From Streptomyces davaonensis JCM 4913 (lineage in GTDB: Bacteria > Actinomycetota > Actinomycetes > Streptomycetales > Streptomycetaceae), in contig NC_020504.1 of the NCBI RefSeq assembly GCF_000349325.1, positions 1,522,053-1,586,052 on the forward strand: a DNA stretch of 64,000 bases. The letters are read 5' to 3'. The notes under the pieces are model-generated. The model was not told the DNA's origin and did no database searches. It saw only the letters and a program-made list of their open reading frames with translations. Position numbers and translations under genes: made by a program. Positions 24,262-33,274 of the stretch are shown one piece after another (within the stretch, counting starts at the first letter, position 1; the number at the start of each line of letters is the position of its first letter).

Positions 24262-27003
24262 TCAACCCCCTTGAGAGCGGCGGTCATCCCGACCCCCGTG
24301 CCCGGCCGGTGCCGCACCGTAGGAGGCGGGGTCGGCGTCGTAGGCGGCGGCACACCGCGCCGAGCAGAAGTGGAGCGTGCCGTCCGGGGTGTCACGGTGC
24401 TCCGGAGCGCTCGCGCGGTCGATCCGCATCCCGCACACCGGGTCGGTCACGGTGCCCTCGTGCGCGGTGCGATCCGCCGCGAACTCGACCGTCGGCCGTA
24501 CGACGCCAACCTCGGCCTCCGGCAGGGGCGCCGGGTGCCAACGCCGTAGCCGCGAGGCGTTGGTGACCACCGACAGGGAGGACAGGGCCATGGCCGCGGC
24601 GGCAATGATCGGGCTGAGCCGGAGGCCCCACAGCGGGTAGAGGGCTCCGGCGGCGACAGGGATGCCGACGGCGTTGTAGACCAGGGCGAAGAACAGGTTC
24701 TGCTTGATGTTGCGCATGGTGGCGCGCGACAGCCGGATGGCGGTGACGACGCCCGTCCGCGAGCCGGAGATGAGCGTGATGTCGGAGGCCTCGATGGCCA
24801 CGTCGGTGCCGGTGCCGATGGCCAGACCGACGTCGGCCTGGGCGAGCGCGGGAGCGTCGTTGATGCCGTCGCCGACCATGCCGACGGTGCGGCCCTCGCC
24901 CTGGAGGCGGCGGATCTCGTCGGCCTTGTGCTCGGGCAGGACCTCGGCCAGCACCCGCCGTACGCCGACCTGCCCGGCGATCGCGGCGGCGGTGCGCGCG
25001 TTGTCGCCGGTGAGGATGACGGTCTCGATGCCGAGGTGGTGCAGGGCGGCGATGGCCTGTGCGGAGTCGTCCTTGACGGTGTCGGCGACCGCCAGGACGC
25101 CCGCCGGGCGTCCGTCGACGGCAGCCAGGATGGGCGTCCTGCCCTGTGCGGAGAACTCCGCGGCCTCCTCGGTCTGCCCCGAGGTGTCTGTACCGACGTC
25201 CGCGAGCAGCCGAGCCGTGCCGACGAGCACGGCCCGGCCGTCCACGGTGGCCTGCACCCCCTTGCCGGTGACGGAGTCGAAGGCCGATGCGGAAGGGACG
25301 GCCAGACCACGGGCCCGGGCGCCTTCGTTGATCGCGCCGGCGAGCGGGTGCTCGCTGTCGGCCTCGGCGGCGGCCACGAGCCGCAGCAGCTCGTGCTCGG
25401 TGAAGCCGTCCGCGGGCCGGATGTCGGTCAGGACCGGCCTGCCCTCGGTGACGGTGCCCGTCTTGTCCAGCACGACCGTGTCCAGCTTGTGCGCGGTCTC
25501 CAGGGCCTCGGCGGACCGGATGAGGACGCCGGCCTGGGCGCCCTTGCCGGTACCGACCATCACGGACAGCGGCGTTGCCAGTCCCAGCGCGCACGGGCAG
25601 GCGATGATCAGCACGGCCACGGCGGAGACCAGCGCCAGCGTCAGCGCGGGGGACGGGCCGACCGTGTACCAGAGGGCGAAGGTCGCGATGGCGACGGTGA
25701 TGACGACGGGCACGAAGTACCCGGAGATCGCGTCGGCCAGCCGCTGGATCGGCGCTTTGGACGCCTGCGCCTGCTGCACCAGCCGGATGATCTGGGCGAG
25801 CATCGTGTCCGCGCCGACCTTGGCCGCTCGCACCCGCAGGGAGCCGGTGGTGTTCACGGTGGCGCCGATGACGGTGTCCCCGGCGCGCTTGGTGGCGGGC
25901 ATCGGTTCGCCGGTGACCATCGACTCGTCGACCGCAGAGGCCCCGGAGAGAACCTCGGCGTCGACAGGGATCTTCTCGCCGGGCCGGATGACGATCTCGT
26001 CACCCACCACGACCTCGTCGACCGGGACTTCGGTCTCCGTCCCGGCCCGTACGACCCGGGCGGTACGGGCCTGTAGCCCCAGCAGCGCCCGGATCGCCTC
26101 ACCGGTACCGGCCTTGGCGCGGGCCTCCAGCAGCCGACCGAGCAGGATCAGGGTGAGGATGACGCCGACGGCCTCGAAGTAGACCTCGCGGACATCCTCC
26201 GGCAGCAGCGAGGGGGCGAGCGTCACCAGCAGGCTGTAGCCGTAGGCCGCCGAAGTGCCCAGTGTGATCAGGGAGTTCATGTCGGCGCCGCGGTGGCGCA
26301 GGGTGAGCCAGCCGATGCGGTGGATCGGCCATCCCGTGTAGAACATCACGGGGGTGATCAGGGCCAGCTGGAGCCAGTGGTTCAGCGTCCAGCCCGGCAC
26401 CCAGTCGGCGCCGAACAGCTCGTGCGCCATGACCACGAACAGCACGGGCAGCGTCAGCACAGCGCCCAGGGCGACCCGGTGGCCCAGGTCCGTGATCTCC
26501 GCACGGCGCTCGGCAACCTCCGCCGCCTCGGCGTCGGCGGCAGAGGCGTGGCCGTCCCGGACTCCGCGGCCCTCCCCTTGGTCGACGACCGCGGGCCGCT
26601 CGCCGCCCGGTCCGTCCTCGGAGTCCTCACCCGGGTCGACGACGAGCGTCCCGTGGATCATGTTCATCCCGCACGCGAACCCGTACGACCCCGCCCGCTC
26701 CGGACGCAGCCGCACGGTGGTGCGCTGGTGCGCCGGCAGTCCGGCGCTGACACGCAGGTCGGGGAAGACGACCCGGTTGGTGCACTCGCCCGTTTCCTGC
26801 CGGTCGAAGACGATCTCCACCGGCACACCCTGTCGCACTCGGATCACATCGGGGCTGTATCCGCCGCGCACCGTGACCTCGACCCGCTGCACCCCGTCCT
26901 CGATCCGGGCGGTGCGGGCGCGACGCGGACCGAAGAAGAACCAGCCCAGCGCGACGACGAGTACGGCGGCCAGGGTCACCACGACGATGTCGGCGGTCTC
27001 CAT
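24262..27003 (-). CDS. copA: Copper P1B-type ATPase with cupredoxin and YHS domains
   Basis: A 913-residue Cu(I) exporter with an unusual layout. One helix (residues 5-23) is followed by a cupredoxin-like domain (about 38-122, with C74, C111-GMNM and H117) in place of the usual HMA domain. The P1B core has CPC (469-471), DKTGT (D513), SEHPLA and GDGINDAP, plus YNAVG and [12 protein letters not shown] in the last helices, all marks of Cu(I)-specific P1B-1 pumps. The C-terminus carries a YHS/TRASH-like domain ([24 protein letters not shown]). The ATG at 27003 lies 46 bases from a CsoR-like palindrome, so it is probably copper-induced. Confidence 0.92.
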   Translation of the reverse strand: METADIVVVTLAAVLVVALGWFFFGPRRARTARIEDGVQRVEVTVRGGYSPDVIRVRQGVPVEIVFDRQETGECTNRVVFPDLRVSAGLPAHQRTTVRLRPERAGSYGFACGMNMIHGTLVVDPGEDSEDGPGGERPAVVDQGEGRGVRDGHASAADAEAAEVAERRAEITDLGHRVALGAVLTLPVLFVVMAHELFGADWVPGWTLNHWLQLALITPVMFYTGWPIHRIGWLTLRHRGADMNSLITLGTSAAYGYSLLVTLAPSLLPEDVREVYFEAVGVILTLILLGRLLEARAKAGTGEAIRALLGLQARTARVVRAGTETEVPVDEVVVGDEIVIRPGEKIPVDAEVLSGASAVDESMVTGEPMPATKRAGDTVIGATVNTTGSLRVRAAKVGADTMLAQIIRLVQQAQASKAPIQRLADAISGYFVPVVITVAIATFALWYTVGPSPALTLALVSAVAVLIIACPCALGLATPLSVMVGTGKGAQAGVLIRSAEALETAHKLDTVVLDKTGTVTEGRPVLTDIRPADGFTEHELLRLVAAAEADSEHPLAGAINEGARARGLAVPSASAFDSVTGKGVQATVDGRAVLVGTARLLADVGTDTSGQTEEAAEFSAQGRTPILAAVDGRPAGVLAVADTVKDDSAQAIAALHHLGIETVILTGDNARTAAAIAGQVGVRRVLAEVLPEHKADEIRRLQGEGRTVGMVGDGINDAPALAQADVGLAIGTGTDVAIEASDITLISGSRTGVVTAIRLSRATMRNIKQNLFFALVYNAVGIPVAAGALYPLWGLRLSPIIAAAAMALSSLSVVTNASRLRRWHPAPLPEAEVGVVRPTVEFAADRTAHEGTVTDPVCGMRIDRASAPEHRDTPDGTLHFCSARCAAAYDADPASYGAAPAGHGGRDDRRSQGG

Positions 27004-27048
27004 GACAGGCCTTCTCTCTGTCCGGCTGCTTCCCAGAGTCCAGCCGGG

Positions 27049-27063
27049 TACCCCTACGGGGTA
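27049..27063. promoter_or_regulatory. CsoR-like palindrome upstream of copA
   Basis: TACCCC-TAC-GGGGTA, a perfect inverted repeat with a three-base centre, lies 46 bases upstream of the copper ATPase start. The shape (TACCCC...GGGGTA) matches the known style of CsoR operators in actinobacteria. No csoR gene is in the window, so the regulator would act from elsewhere. Confidence 0.6.
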
Positions 27064-27194
27064 AGGGCCCAACGGCCCAGGCATCGTGGCCTCATCGGCC
27101 CACGACTCGCTACGGCGCGGGGGGCGACGGTGAAGTCGAGGCATCGGGACGACGCGGCGCCGGACCGCGTCTCCCACAGCTCGCGAGGAAGCGG

Positions 27195-27485
27195 GTGACT
27201 GCGATGTTCTGGTACGACCACGATCCCAGCGGATGGGGCTGGTTCGCCATGTCGGCCGGCATGGTCCTCTTCTGGGCGTTGATCATCACCTTTGGCGTCC
27301 TGCTCTTCCGAGCCCTGCCCCGGACCGGCGACACCACGACGACGGCCGGCACACCGCCGCCCCGCCCCGAGGAGCTGCTCGCCGAACGCTTCGCCCGCGG
27401 CGAGATCGACGAGGACGAATTCCATCGCCGCCTGACCGTCCTGCGCGGCCGTTCCGGCGACGGCCCTCGGCTCAGCGAGGGCTGA
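27195..27485 (+). CDS. SHOCT-domain small membrane protein
   Basis: A 96-residue protein. GTG 27195 follows GAGGAA by four bases; ATG 27204 is the alternative. An aromatic N-terminus ([16 protein letters not shown]) leads into one helix ([22 protein letters not shown]), a Pro/Thr linker, and a C-terminal SHOCT motif ([30 protein letters not shown]). SHOCT domains bind partners or oligomerise. It is divergent from the copper ATPase and the first gene of the plus-strand half of the copper island. Its function is unknown. Confidence 0.75.
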   Translation: MTAMFWYDHDPSGWGWFAMSAGMVLFWALIITFGVLLFRALPRTGDTTTTAGTPPPRPEELLAERFARGEIDEDEFHRRLTVLRGRSGDGPRLSEG

Positions 27486-27523
27486 CCACAAACCCGGCGG
27501 ACTCACTGTCGAGGAGGCCCGCG

Positions 27524-27610
27524 ATGAACACCAACCCACGCAGCTACGGCCTGTACGCCATCGCGGCTGCCATCGCCGTGGTCGGCAGTCACGGCACCGC
27601 TCGGAGGTGA
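27524..27610 (+). CDS. Very short membrane peptide, probably truncated
   Basis: ATG 27524 behind GAGGAGG opens a 28-residue reading frame (MNTNPRSYGLYAIAAAIAVV, then GSHGTARR) ending at 27610. The strong ribosome site and the start of a membrane helix look real, but the helix is cut short. Similar small membrane proteins beside copper genes are longer, so this may be a remnant of one. The stop is followed 14 bases later by a CsoR-like palindrome. Confidence 0.45.
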   Translation: MNTNPRSYGLYAIAAAIAVVGSHGTARR

Positions 27611-27623
27611 ACGACGTTCGGCC

Positions 27624-27643
27624 ATATACCCATGTGGGGTATA
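27624..27643. promoter_or_regulatory. CsoR-like palindrome upstream of DUF6153/oxidase genes
   Basis: TATACCC-ATGT-GGGGTATA (27625-27643) is an inverted repeat of the same style as the site before copA. It lies 35 bases before the DUF6153-like gene at 27678 and so could make the downstream multicopper oxidase copper-inducible. Confidence 0.65.
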
Positions 27644-27677
27644 GTGACGACCCTCGCTCGCGACGTTACGGACGCTC

Positions 27678-28112
27678 ATGATGACGGCACGGGAGTTCAC
27701 CCGGCCGCGCACCGGCGGTACCGCCCGCTGGACGCGCGGCATGCTCGTCACGCTCTGCGCCGTGTTCGCCGTACTGCTGCACCATGAGCTGCCCGGTGCC
27801 ACGGCCCAGTCGGCGTCGGCGACCGCGATGCACGCTCTGCCCGGCTCTCCTTCGACGTCCGGCCCCCACCGGCACGCAGACCCATCGGACCCGGGCACCA
27901 CAGCACTGGGCGCCGGTGGCGCCGCGTGCCCGTCCATGGCCATGCATCTCTGCTCCGCGGCCGGCGTCAGCTTCGTACATCTCCCAGCGCTCGCGCCCTC
28001 GCCGATCTCGGTTCTGCCGGCGCACCACCCGACAGTTCCGGGCGCGGTCGCCGCACGGTCCACGGATCGGGCGCCGCCCGACCTGTCCGTCCTCTCCCAG
28101 CTGCGCATCTAG
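27678..28112 (+). CDS. DUF6153-like exported small protein, copy 2
   Basis: A 144-residue protein (ATG 27678 or 27681). One hydrophobic segment (GMLVTLCAVFAVLLHHELPG) is followed by a His/Met/Cys-containing region (MHALPG, HRHADP, CPSMAMHLCSAAG) and the end LSVLSQLRI. It shares its layout and end with the gene at 23673-24176. The Cys/Met/His content and a CsoR-like operator just upstream suggest an extracytoplasmic copper-binding role. The multicopper oxidase gene begins 72 bases downstream, probably in the same transcript. Confidence 0.62.
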   Translation: MMTAREFTRPRTGGTARWTRGMLVTLCAVFAVLLHHELPGATAQSASATAMHALPGSPSTSGPHRHADPSDPGTTALGAGGAACPSMAMHLCSAAGVSFVHLPALAPSPISVLPAHHPTVPGAVAARSTDRAPPDLSVLSQLRI

Positions 28113-28183
28113 GCCGTGCCCACGGCACCCGTGTGCCGTTTCCGCCGCAGCCCACACGCAGTTCGACTCTGAGGACGCACATC

Positions 28184-29779
28184 GTGAACAGCATCAACCG
28201 CCGCTCCCTCCTGCTCGCCGGACTCGGCGCCGCAAGTGCCGGCACGCTCGCCGCCTGTACCAACTCCCCCTCCACACCGGCCCTGGTCAGCCCGTCCGGC
28301 CCCGCGGTCGTCGCCGCCGAGAAGAAGCGAACCGGCACCGGCAGGCAGCACAAGGTCACGCTCACCGCCGCGCCCGCCACCGTCGGCCTCGGCGGTGGCA
28401 TCAAGGCCAGGACCTGGGCCTTCGACGGGCGCACCCCCGGCAAGGAGATCCGGCTGACCGCCGGAGACACCCTCGCCGCCGAACTCGCCAACCAGCTGCC
28501 GGGCAGGACCACCACATCGATCCACTGGCACGGCATCGCCCTGCGCAACGACATGGACGGCGTGCCACCGGCCACCCAGTCCGCCGTGCGCGCCGGAAGC
28601 ACCTTCACTTACCGGTTCGTCACCGACGCCCCCGGCACCTACTTCTTCCACCCCCACGTCGGGGTCCAGCTCGACCGCGCCCTGTACGCCCCGCTGATCG
28701 TCGAGGACCCGCGCGAGCCACTGTCCTACGACGACGAGTGGGTGGTCGTCCTCGACGACTGGGTCGACGGCGTCACCGGCACCCCGGACGAGGTCTTCGC
28801 CGAACTCAAGCAGGGCATGGGGGGCATGGACATGGGCGGCGACTCCGGGTCCGGCATGGAGGGCCACGACATGCATGGCATGGGAGACATGAGCGACGCC
28901 GCGTCTTCCTCCGCCTCGGCCTCGCCGGACGGGATGTCGTCGAGGTTCATGCTCATGGGCGCCGAGAGCGACCTGCTCGGCGGCGACGCCGGAGACGTGA
29001 AGTACCCGTACCACCTGGTCAACGGGCGCGTACCGACCGACCCGGCCGTCTACACCGGCAAGCCGGGCCGACGTGTCCGCCTGCGCATCATCAACGCCGG
29101 CGGCGACACCGCCTACCGCGTCGCCCTCGGCGGCCACCAGCTGACCATCACCCACACCGACGGCTTCCCCGTCGTACACCAGCAGGCCGACGCCCTGCTG
29201 ATCGGCATGGGCGAGCGGTACGACGTGCTGGTCACCCTCGGCGACGGCGTCTTCCCGCTGGTCGCGCTCGCCGAGGGCAAGAACGCGAGCGGCATGGCAC
29301 TGGTGCGTACGAGCTCGGGCAGCGCACCGTCGGCCACGGTACGGCCGAAGGAACTCGACGGAACGGTGATGACCGCCTCCCGGCTCCGCGCCGCCGACGA
29401 CGCACGGCTGAAGTCCGCGAAGACCGACGTCACGCACCAAGTGAGGCTCACCGGCGGCATGATGCGCTACGACTGGGCCATCAACGGCAAGGCGTTCGAC
29501 ATGGCGGACCTCGACGCCAGTCCTCTCCTCGTCGAGGAAGGCCAGCGGGTCCGGCTGGACTTCGTCAACGACACCACCATGTGGCATCCCATGCACCTGC
29601 ACGGCCACACCTACCAACTCGGCGACACCGGGCCGCGCAAGGACACCGCGATCGTGCTGCCCAAGAAGAAGCTGTCGGTGTTCTTCGACGCCGACAACCC
29701 CGGCCAGTGGATGCTGCACTGCCACAACGCCTACCACGGCGAGGCTGGGATGATGGCGCTCGTCGCCTACCGGGCCTGA
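28184..29779 (+). CDS. Multicopper oxidase (CueO/CopA-like), exported
   Basis: A 531-residue oxidase starting at GTG 28184. A twin-arginine signal with a lipobox-like end (INRRSLLLAGLGAASAGTLAAC) sends it out of the cell. The copper-ligand motifs are complete: HWHG, HPHVG, HPMHLHGH and HCHNAYHGEAGMM. A Met/Gly/His-rich loop of about 30 residues (MGGMDMGGDSG, MEGHDMHGMGDM; roughly residues 210-240) resembles the Cu(I)-binding loop of CueO. It should oxidise Cu(I) to the less toxic Cu(II), or act on phenols or metals, outside the membrane. It works with the copper ATPase on the opposite strand. Confidence 0.92.
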   Translation: MNSINRRSLLLAGLGAASAGTLAACTNSPSTPALVSPSGPAVVAAEKKRTGTGRQHKVTLTAAPATVGLGGGIKARTWAFDGRTPGKEIRLTAGDTLAAELANQLPGRTTTSIHWHGIALRNDMDGVPPATQSAVRAGSTFTYRFVTDAPGTYFFHPHVGVQLDRALYAPLIVEDPREPLSYDDEWVVVLDDWVDGVTGTPDEVFAELKQGMGGMDMGGDSGSGMEGHDMHGMGDMSDAASSSASASPDGMSSRFMLMGAESDLLGGDAGDVKYPYHLVNGRVPTDPAVYTGKPGRRVRLRIINAGGDTAYRVALGGHQLTITHTDGFPVVHQQADALLIGMGERYDVLVTLGDGVFPLVALAEGKNASGMALVRTSSGSAPSATVRPKELDGTVMTASRLRAADDARLKSAKTDVTHQVRLTGGMMRYDWAINGKAFDMADLDASPLLVEEGQRVRLDFVNDTTMWHPMHLHGHTYQLGDTGPRKDTAIVLPKKKLSVFFDADNPGQWMLHCHNAYHGEAGMMALVAYRA

Positions 29780-29832
29780 CGATCCGTGCCCGGGGCGGGA
29801 GTCACCGGTCCCCGTTGTTCGCCCGGCAAGGT

Positions 29833-30303
29833 TCAACGCCTCGAAGAGCAGCGCGGTGGCCGTCCGCCCCCACGGGGTCTGCCGATGACGCGGTACATGC
29901 CGATCGAGTCGTGGGTGGCGGTGTCGGCGAAGCCGAACTTCTCGTAGAGGAAGCGGGCCGGGCCGTCGGCGATCAGGGAGACGTAGGCGGTGGCGGGCGC
30001 CCGGCGTTCCAGTTCCTCGGTGAGCGCGGCCATGATGCGCTTGCCGAGGCCGCGGCCCTGGTGGGCAGGGTGGACGCACATGTCGACGATCTGGAAGGCG
30101 GTGCCACCGTCCCCGATGATCCGTCCCATGCCGATGGGCTCCCCCTCGTGGTGGAGAACCACGCCGTGCCACGTGTTGGGCAGGGCGAGCGCGACTGCTT
30201 CGGGGTCCTTGTCGGAGAGGCCGGCGTCGGTGCGCAGGCGGCGGAAGACCTCGACGGAGGGCACACCGACGCTCAACTCGTACGGGTCGTTCACGCTGTC
30301 CAC
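29833..30303 (-). CDS. GNAT-family N-acetyltransferase
   Basis: A 156-residue acetyltransferase. The acetyl-CoA-binding motif is VDMCVHPAHQGRGLGKRIM, preceded by GVVLHHEGEPIGMGRIIGDGG and followed by VSLIADGPARFLYEKFGFADT, the usual GNAT order. The last 15 residues (RPRGGGRPPRCSSRR) look non-homologous and could reflect a displaced stop codon. It starts two bases before the end of the exported protein gene upstream, so it is probably co-transcribed. The substrate is unknown. Confidence 0.85.
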   Translation of the reverse strand: MDSVNDPYELSVGVPSVEVFRRLRTDAGLSDKDPEAVALALPNTWHGVVLHHEGEPIGMGRIIGDGGTAFQIVDMCVHPAHQGRGLGKRIMAALTEELERRAPATAYVSLIADGPARFLYEKFGFADTATHDSIGMYRVIGRPRGGGRPPRCSSRR

Positions 30304-30305
30304 TG

Positions 30306-30833
30306 TCAGTGGCCGGTTTCGGCGTGGTCGCCGTGGTCGCTGAGCTGGGCTTCGAACCAGTCGTGCAGGGCGTCGGCCAGGGCGGGCTCGTCGGTGGTGT
30401 ACGTCAGGGTGGCTCCGTCGGACCGCTCTCCGTAGCGGACTTCGATGCGCTCGTAGCCCTCCTCCAGAGCCGCCAGTCCCGGCATGCTGTCGCCGTGGAT
30501 CTGGGCGGGGTCGCCGAAGTCGCCCTCCCCGAACGCCTTGGCCTCCTGCTTCAGGTGGGTGCGGATGAGGGCGATCTGCTTCTCGTCGTCGGGCTGGTCG
30601 GCGACGACGTCCTGGACGCCGCCCGTGTCGGTAGGGGTGAAGTGGTGGGTGGTCTCTTCGAGGTCGAAGGGCATCACGGACCGGCCGCGTTCGGCGACCG
30701 CTTCCTGCCGATTGGTCCGCCCGTCACTGCCGTCCTGCTGGGAGCCGTCGATCCAGAAGGCTGCGGCCAGGGCCGCGGCGATGCAGGCCGTGCTGATACC
30801 AGCCGTCAGCAGCCGACGTTTTCCGATGTTCAT
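30306..30833 (-). CDS. Exported hypothetical protein
   Basis: A 175-residue protein with a basic N-terminus and one hydrophobic helix (LLTAGISTACIAAALAAAFWI), followed by a soluble acidic domain (HHFTPTDTGGVQDVVADQPD, then EGDFGDPAQIHGDSMPGLAAL, then YERIEVRYGERSDGATLTYTT) and a His-rich end (DHGDHAETGH). ATG 30833 was chosen as the first codon before the helix. It is similar in style to extracytoplasmic proteins found near metal-resistance genes, but I do not recognise a family. It lies between the MFS and GNAT genes on the same strand. Confidence 0.65.
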   Translation of the reverse strand: MNIGKRRLLTAGISTACIAAALAAAFWIDGSQQDGSDGRTNRQEAVAERGRSVMPFDLEETTHHFTPTDTGGVQDVVADQPDDEKQIALIRTHLKQEAKAFGEGDFGDPAQIHGDSMPGLAALEEGYERIEVRYGERSDGATLTYTTDEPALADALHDWFEAQLSDHGDHAETGH

Positions 30834-30910
30834 CGTGTGCCTTCCGTGAGCATGTCGAGGACGGGCGGCGCCCGCTTCGTAGTGAGTGGGATCCGGCGTG
30901 TGGCCTGGGC

Positions 30911-32308
30911 TTACTGCTGCTTGGCGGGGATCAGCCACCAGACGATGACGGCGGAGACGGCGGCCAGGCCGGTGGCGACGAGGAATGCCTCGTCGAAGCC
31001 GGAGGCGCTCTGGACGCCGGTGCGAGCGGCGATGCTCGTGGCGGCGGCACTGGAGACGGCCGCCGCGCCGGCGGAGGCGCCGAACTCGTGGAAGGTGCTC
31101 ACGATGCCCGACGCGACCCCGGCCTCGTGGGGGGCGACGCCGACGAGCGCGGTGGCGGACGCGACCACGAACAGGCCGCCCAGTCCCGCCGCGGCCACGC
31201 TCACCCCGGTGACCATCGCGGCCGTACCCGACCACAGCACCGGTACGAGGAACCCGGCGGCCGCCACAGCCAGAGAGAGCACCGCCGGCAGCCGTGCCCC
31301 GAGAACGCCGATCACCCGGCCGGCGGCTGCCGCGGCAGCCATGGTCAGCAGCGCCACCGGCAGGAACAGCACACCGGTCATCAGCGCCCCGTGGCCCCGG
31401 AGGTTCTGCAAGTAGAAGGAGCCGAGGAAGAAAGCCCCCACCATCAGCGCCGTCGTGACGGCGATGACGAAGGTGCCCGCCACCACCGGCCGCCGAGCGA
31501 GCAGCCGCAGGTCCATCAGCGGGGCCGCCGCCCGGCGCTGCCAGAAGGCGAAAGCCGCGTAGCCGACCGCCGCAGCCGTCGCCAGGGACACGGTGACCAG
31601 GTCGAGCCAGCCGTGGTCACCGGCACGGATCAGGGCGTAGATGAGGGCGCCGGTCGCGGCGGCGACCAGGACGGCGCCGGGTATGTCCAGGGAGCCGGTG
31701 GCCGCGCGGGGCAGGCTCGGCAGGATCCGGGCGAGCGAGACGAGGACGATCAGACCGACGGGGACGTTGACGAAGAAGACCCAGGCCCAGCCCGGCCCGG
31801 CCGTGATCAGCCCGCCCAGCAGCACGCCGAGGGCGGCGCCCCCGCCGCCGAGCGCCGACCAGATGCCCAGTGCCCGGTTGCGCTCGTCGCCCTCGAACAG
31901 CCGCACCACCACCGACAGCGCGGCGGGCGAGAGCAGCGCTGCGCCCGCGCCCTGGGCGATGCGGGACCCGAGCAGCAGCGGGGCGCCGGTGGCGAACCCG
32001 GCGGCCAAGGACGCAACGGTGAACACGGCGAGCCCGGCCAGGACGACGCGCTTAGGCCCGAACAGGTCCGCGGCCCGGCCGCCCAGCAGCATCAGGCTTC
32101 CGAACGTAAGTGCGTAGCCGCTGACCACCCAGGTCAGCGCCGCTCGGTCCAGGTCCAGTTCGGCGCCCATGTCCGGCAGGGCGATCGCGACCACGGTGAC
32201 GTCGAGGATCAGCATCAACTGGGCCAGCCCCAACAGCCCCAGGGCCGTCCAGCGCAGCTGATGCGGTGCATCCGGCGCCCGGGTGGTCGTGGATTCCGTG
32301 TCGCTCAT
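30911..32308 (-). CDS. MFS drug-efflux transporter (DHA2, 14-helix)
   Basis: A 465-residue EmrB/QacA-type transporter. The first helix carries LAQLMLILDVTVVAIALPDMG (the motif D1 region), then GGRAADLFGPKRV (motif A) and LSPAALSVVVRLF (motif C neighbourhood). About 14 helices can be traced, ending with IVWWLIPAKQQ. ATG 32308 was preferred because GAGGGG lies eight bases upstream. A TetR gene is divergent, with a 105-base gap full of inverted repeats. It is most likely a proton-coupled exporter of a toxic compound, repressed by that TetR. Confidence 0.9.
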   Translation of the reverse strand: MSDTESTTTRAPDAPHQLRWTALGLLGLAQLMLILDVTVVAIALPDMGAELDLDRAALTWVVSGYALTFGSLMLLGGRAADLFGPKRVVLAGLAVFTVASLAAGFATGAPLLLGSRIAQGAGAALLSPAALSVVVRLFEGDERNRALGIWSALGGGGAALGVLLGGLITAGPGWAWVFFVNVPVGLIVLVSLARILPSLPRAATGSLDIPGAVLVAAATGALIYALIRAGDHGWLDLVTVSLATAAAVGYAAFAFWQRRAAAPLMDLRLLARRPVVAGTFVIAVTTALMVGAFFLGSFYLQNLRGHGALMTGVLFLPVALLTMAAAAAAGRVIGVLGARLPAVLSLAVAAAGFLVPVLWSGTAAMVTGVSVAAAGLGGLFVVASATALVGVAPHEAGVASGIVSTFHEFGASAGAAAVSSAAATSIAARTGVQSASGFDEAFLVATGLAAVSAVIVWWLIPAKQQ

Positions 32309-32326
32309 GACGCTCACCCCTCATCA

Positions 32327-32395
32327 CTAAGTCGTACAGGCGTGTTCACGTTATACGCCCCGGGGGTATAAGACAAACAGGTGTGTACGACTTAG
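32327..32395. promoter_or_regulatory. Nested inverted repeats in the MFS/TetR gap
   Basis: The outer repeat is CTAAGTCGTACA (32327-32338) and its complement TGTACGACTTAG (32384-32395), a perfect 12-bp pair 45 bases apart, each arm being next to one of the divergent genes. Inside it lies TTATACGCCCC-GGGGGTATAA (32351-32371), a near-palindrome of the CsoR type. The outer arms probably include TetR half-sites. The inner element may be the overlapping promoters or a copper-sensor site. Confidence 0.65.
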
Positions 32396-32413
32396 CGGGG
32401 TAGGGTGGGGCGC

Positions 32414-33028
32414 ATGGCGAGCAAGAACACCACGGCCACCAAGCGCGCCGACGCGCTGCGCAGCATCGAGGCGATCGTGCAGGCCGCCACCGAATGCCTC
32501 GGACGCAACCCGGAAGCGAGCCTGAGTGAGATCGCGCGAGCCGCGGGCGTGGGCCGGGTGACGCTGTATGGCCACTTCGCCTCACGGGCGGAGGTTGTCG
32601 ACGCCGCTATGAGCCGCGCCATCGACCGGGGCAACGAGGTCCTGGACACGGTGGATATGACCGGTGACCCGCGGCTCGCCCTGGCCCGGTACATCGAGAC
32701 CGGCTGGCGCCTGGTCGACGAAGCGCGGGCGCTGCTCGCCGCCGCCCAACGGGAGCTGTCCGCCGGGCGCATCCTCGAACTGCATGCCGGGCCCGCCGCC
32801 CGGGTCGAGGCGCTGGTCGCCCGCGGCCGTGCCGAGGGGATCTTCCGTACGGACCTGCCGGTCGCCTGGCTGGTCAACGTGCTGCACGCGGTCATGCACA
32901 GCGCCGCAGAGGAGATCCGCGCCGGCCGCCTCACCTCCGAGCGGGCCGCCGACCACATCACCGCCACGGTGCTCGCCGCCTTCACACCGCCGGGCAAAGC
33001 AGTACCCGAAACCGGCGGCGGAGTGTAA
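32414..33028 (+). CDS. TetR-family transcriptional regulator
   Basis: A 204-residue regulator (ATG 32414; GTG 32405 is possible). The N-terminal HTH reads SIEAIVQAATECLGRNPEASLSEIARAAGVGRVTLYGHFASRAEVVDAA, with the typical TLYGHF recognition-helix end. The C-terminal half is helical and ligand-binding (LARYIETGWRLVDEARALLAAA, PVAWLVNVLHAVMHSAAEEI). It is divergent from the MFS exporter and should repress it through the 12-bp inverted repeats between them, with release by an exported compound. Confidence 0.87.
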   Translation: MASKNTTATKRADALRSIEAIVQAATECLGRNPEASLSEIARAAGVGRVTLYGHFASRAEVVDAAMSRAIDRGNEVLDTVDMTGDPRLALARYIETGWRLVDEARALLAAAQRELSAGRILELHAGPAARVEALVARGRAEGIFRTDLPVAWLVNVLHAVMHSAAEEIRAGRLTSERAADHITATVLAAFTPPGKAVPETGGGV

Positions 33029-33274
33029 CGGCGACAGCATTGACGTCTTCCACCGCGATCAGGCGGTGGTGAGCGGCGTCACCCGCCCAACGGACACAGA
33101 CCGGACCTTGTGCAGCGACAGGTGTACGGCTGGACCGCTGGTTCAGAGGAGGTCGCTGTACAGCTTCGTGGTCAACTACCCGCCGCAGCCGCCCAACAGC
33201 AGCCGGCTCGCCCGCGCCGACACCAGAACCGCCAACTCGCCAGCCTTGCTGAGGCAACTCGCGCGACTCGGCGA

